Of a stretch of 64,000 nucleotides of DNA, positions 63,779 through 64,000 are shown piece after piece. Every line of letters begins with the position of its first letter. The stretch's first letter is position 1. Source of the stretch: Sphingobacterium gobiense (GTDB taxonomy: Bacteria; Bacteroidota; Bacteroidia; Sphingobacteriales; Sphingobacteriaceae); NCBI RefSeq assembly GCF_002980575.1, contig NZ_PVBS01000001.1, positions 1,736,001 through 1,800,000 on the forward strand, in the 5' to 3' direction. A program made the translations under genes and the position numbers. The notes beneath the pieces were generated by a model. It did not search any database. It was not told the DNA's origin and saw nothing but the letters and a program-made list of their open reading frames with translations.

Positions 63779-64000
63779 ATGCAAAATATCATTGAAAAGA
63801 TAGATATGGAACTGTGGAGAGCTATCTCGAGCAGTCCGTTCAGTGCCATTGATTACGAAAATTTGTTAGCAAATAACCCTGTAAAAATCAGAGAGGAAGA
63901 AACGGCTTTATCCTTAAATGAAAAATCCTTGGATATTCCGAAACAGCTTGATGTTGAAAATATTGATATCCCGTCTTTTGATAAGTCAAGAGAAATCAGG
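63779..64000 (+). CDS. Unidentified protein, 5' part only
   Basis: An ATG at 63779 opens a frame that is still open at the right edge, 74 codons. It begins 12 nt after the quinone oxidoreductase stop in the same direction, so they may share an operon. The visible part is acidic and helix-prone (DMELWRAISSSPFSAIDYENLL, with LDIPKQLDVENIDIPSF). It resembles the start of some alpha/beta hydrolase-type proteins, but this is a weak guess and the catalytic region lies outside the window. Confidence 0.5.
   Translation, partial: MQNIIEKIDMELWRAISSSPFSAIDYENLLANNPVKIREEETALSLNEKSLDIPKQLDVENIDIPSFDKSREIR

Noticed and set aside
1..64000. CRISPR arrays, tRNA or rRNA genes and insertion sequences
   Set aside because: I looked for regularly spaced repeats, cloverleaf-like segments and transposase motifs and found none; very short or diverged examples could be missed by eye.

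Overview
The window looks like a chromosomal segment of a Bacteroidota, most likely a Sphingobacteriales member (Sphingobacterium/Pedobacter-like). The signs are SusC/SusD pairs, ECF sigma/FecR regulation of TonB-dependent transporters, many lipoproteins with short Cys signal peptides, YdeI-type and DUF4386 proteins, sparse Shine-Dalgarno signals and several TAnnTTTG -7 elements. I saw no rRNA, tRNA, CRISPR array, transposase or complete insertion sequence.

Region 1 (1-8.5 kb) holds small lipoproteins, a WG-repeat lipoprotein, remnants of an HxlR regulator and of a phosphotransferase, a DUF4386 membrane protein, and a two-gene SPFH/SHOCT plus zinc-ribbon membrane module. SelO (9-10.5 kb) follows.

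Region 2 (10.5-26.1 kb) is a carbohydrate utilisation locus. A minus-strand arm (FecR, SusC, SusD, IPT lipoprotein, uncharacterised lipoprotein, GH78-type rhamnosidase) faces a plus-strand arm (ECF sigma, second GH78-type rhamnosidase, second lipoprotein of the same family). Sigma and FecR are divergent. The duplicated enzyme/lipoprotein pair is the most distinctive feature of the locus and suggests capture and cleavage of a rhamnose-containing glycan.

Region 3 (26.2-39 kb) has the 5-oxoprolinase operon pxpB-pxpC-pxpA with an NRAMP-like transporter lacking the metal-binding DPGN motif. Then come a beta-propeller lipoprotein, an ABC-F ATPase, a Rid protein without the usual arginine, an Old Yellow Enzyme next to a Crp/Fnr regulator with an FNR-like palindrome between them, a DHFR/RibD-like reductase, an AraC regulator, a thioredoxin-reductase-like flavoprotein and short broken genes.

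Region 4 (39.1-45.7 kb) is a tight carotenoid/photoprotection operon: MarR regulator, crtI, crtB, a small exported protein, crtZ, lycopene cyclase, photolyase and idi. A 10-bp inverted repeat overlaps the promoter. The expected product is zeaxanthin, with GGPP synthase encoded elsewhere.

Region 5 (45.8-55.5 kb) is accessory: a methyltransferase, two NAD(P)-binding reductases, an aldo/keto reductase, AraC, a DoxX-like membrane protein, an amidohydrolase, YdeI, and a macrolide 2'-phosphotransferase. Decayed ABC-ATPase and GNAT acetyltransferase genes lie between them.

Region 6 (55.9-64 kb) is an ECF sigma-FecR-TonB receptor-purple acid phosphatase locus, probably for scavenging phosphorylated compounds. 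It is followed by an AraC regulator divergent from a quinone oxidoreductase and the start of another gene cut by the window edge.
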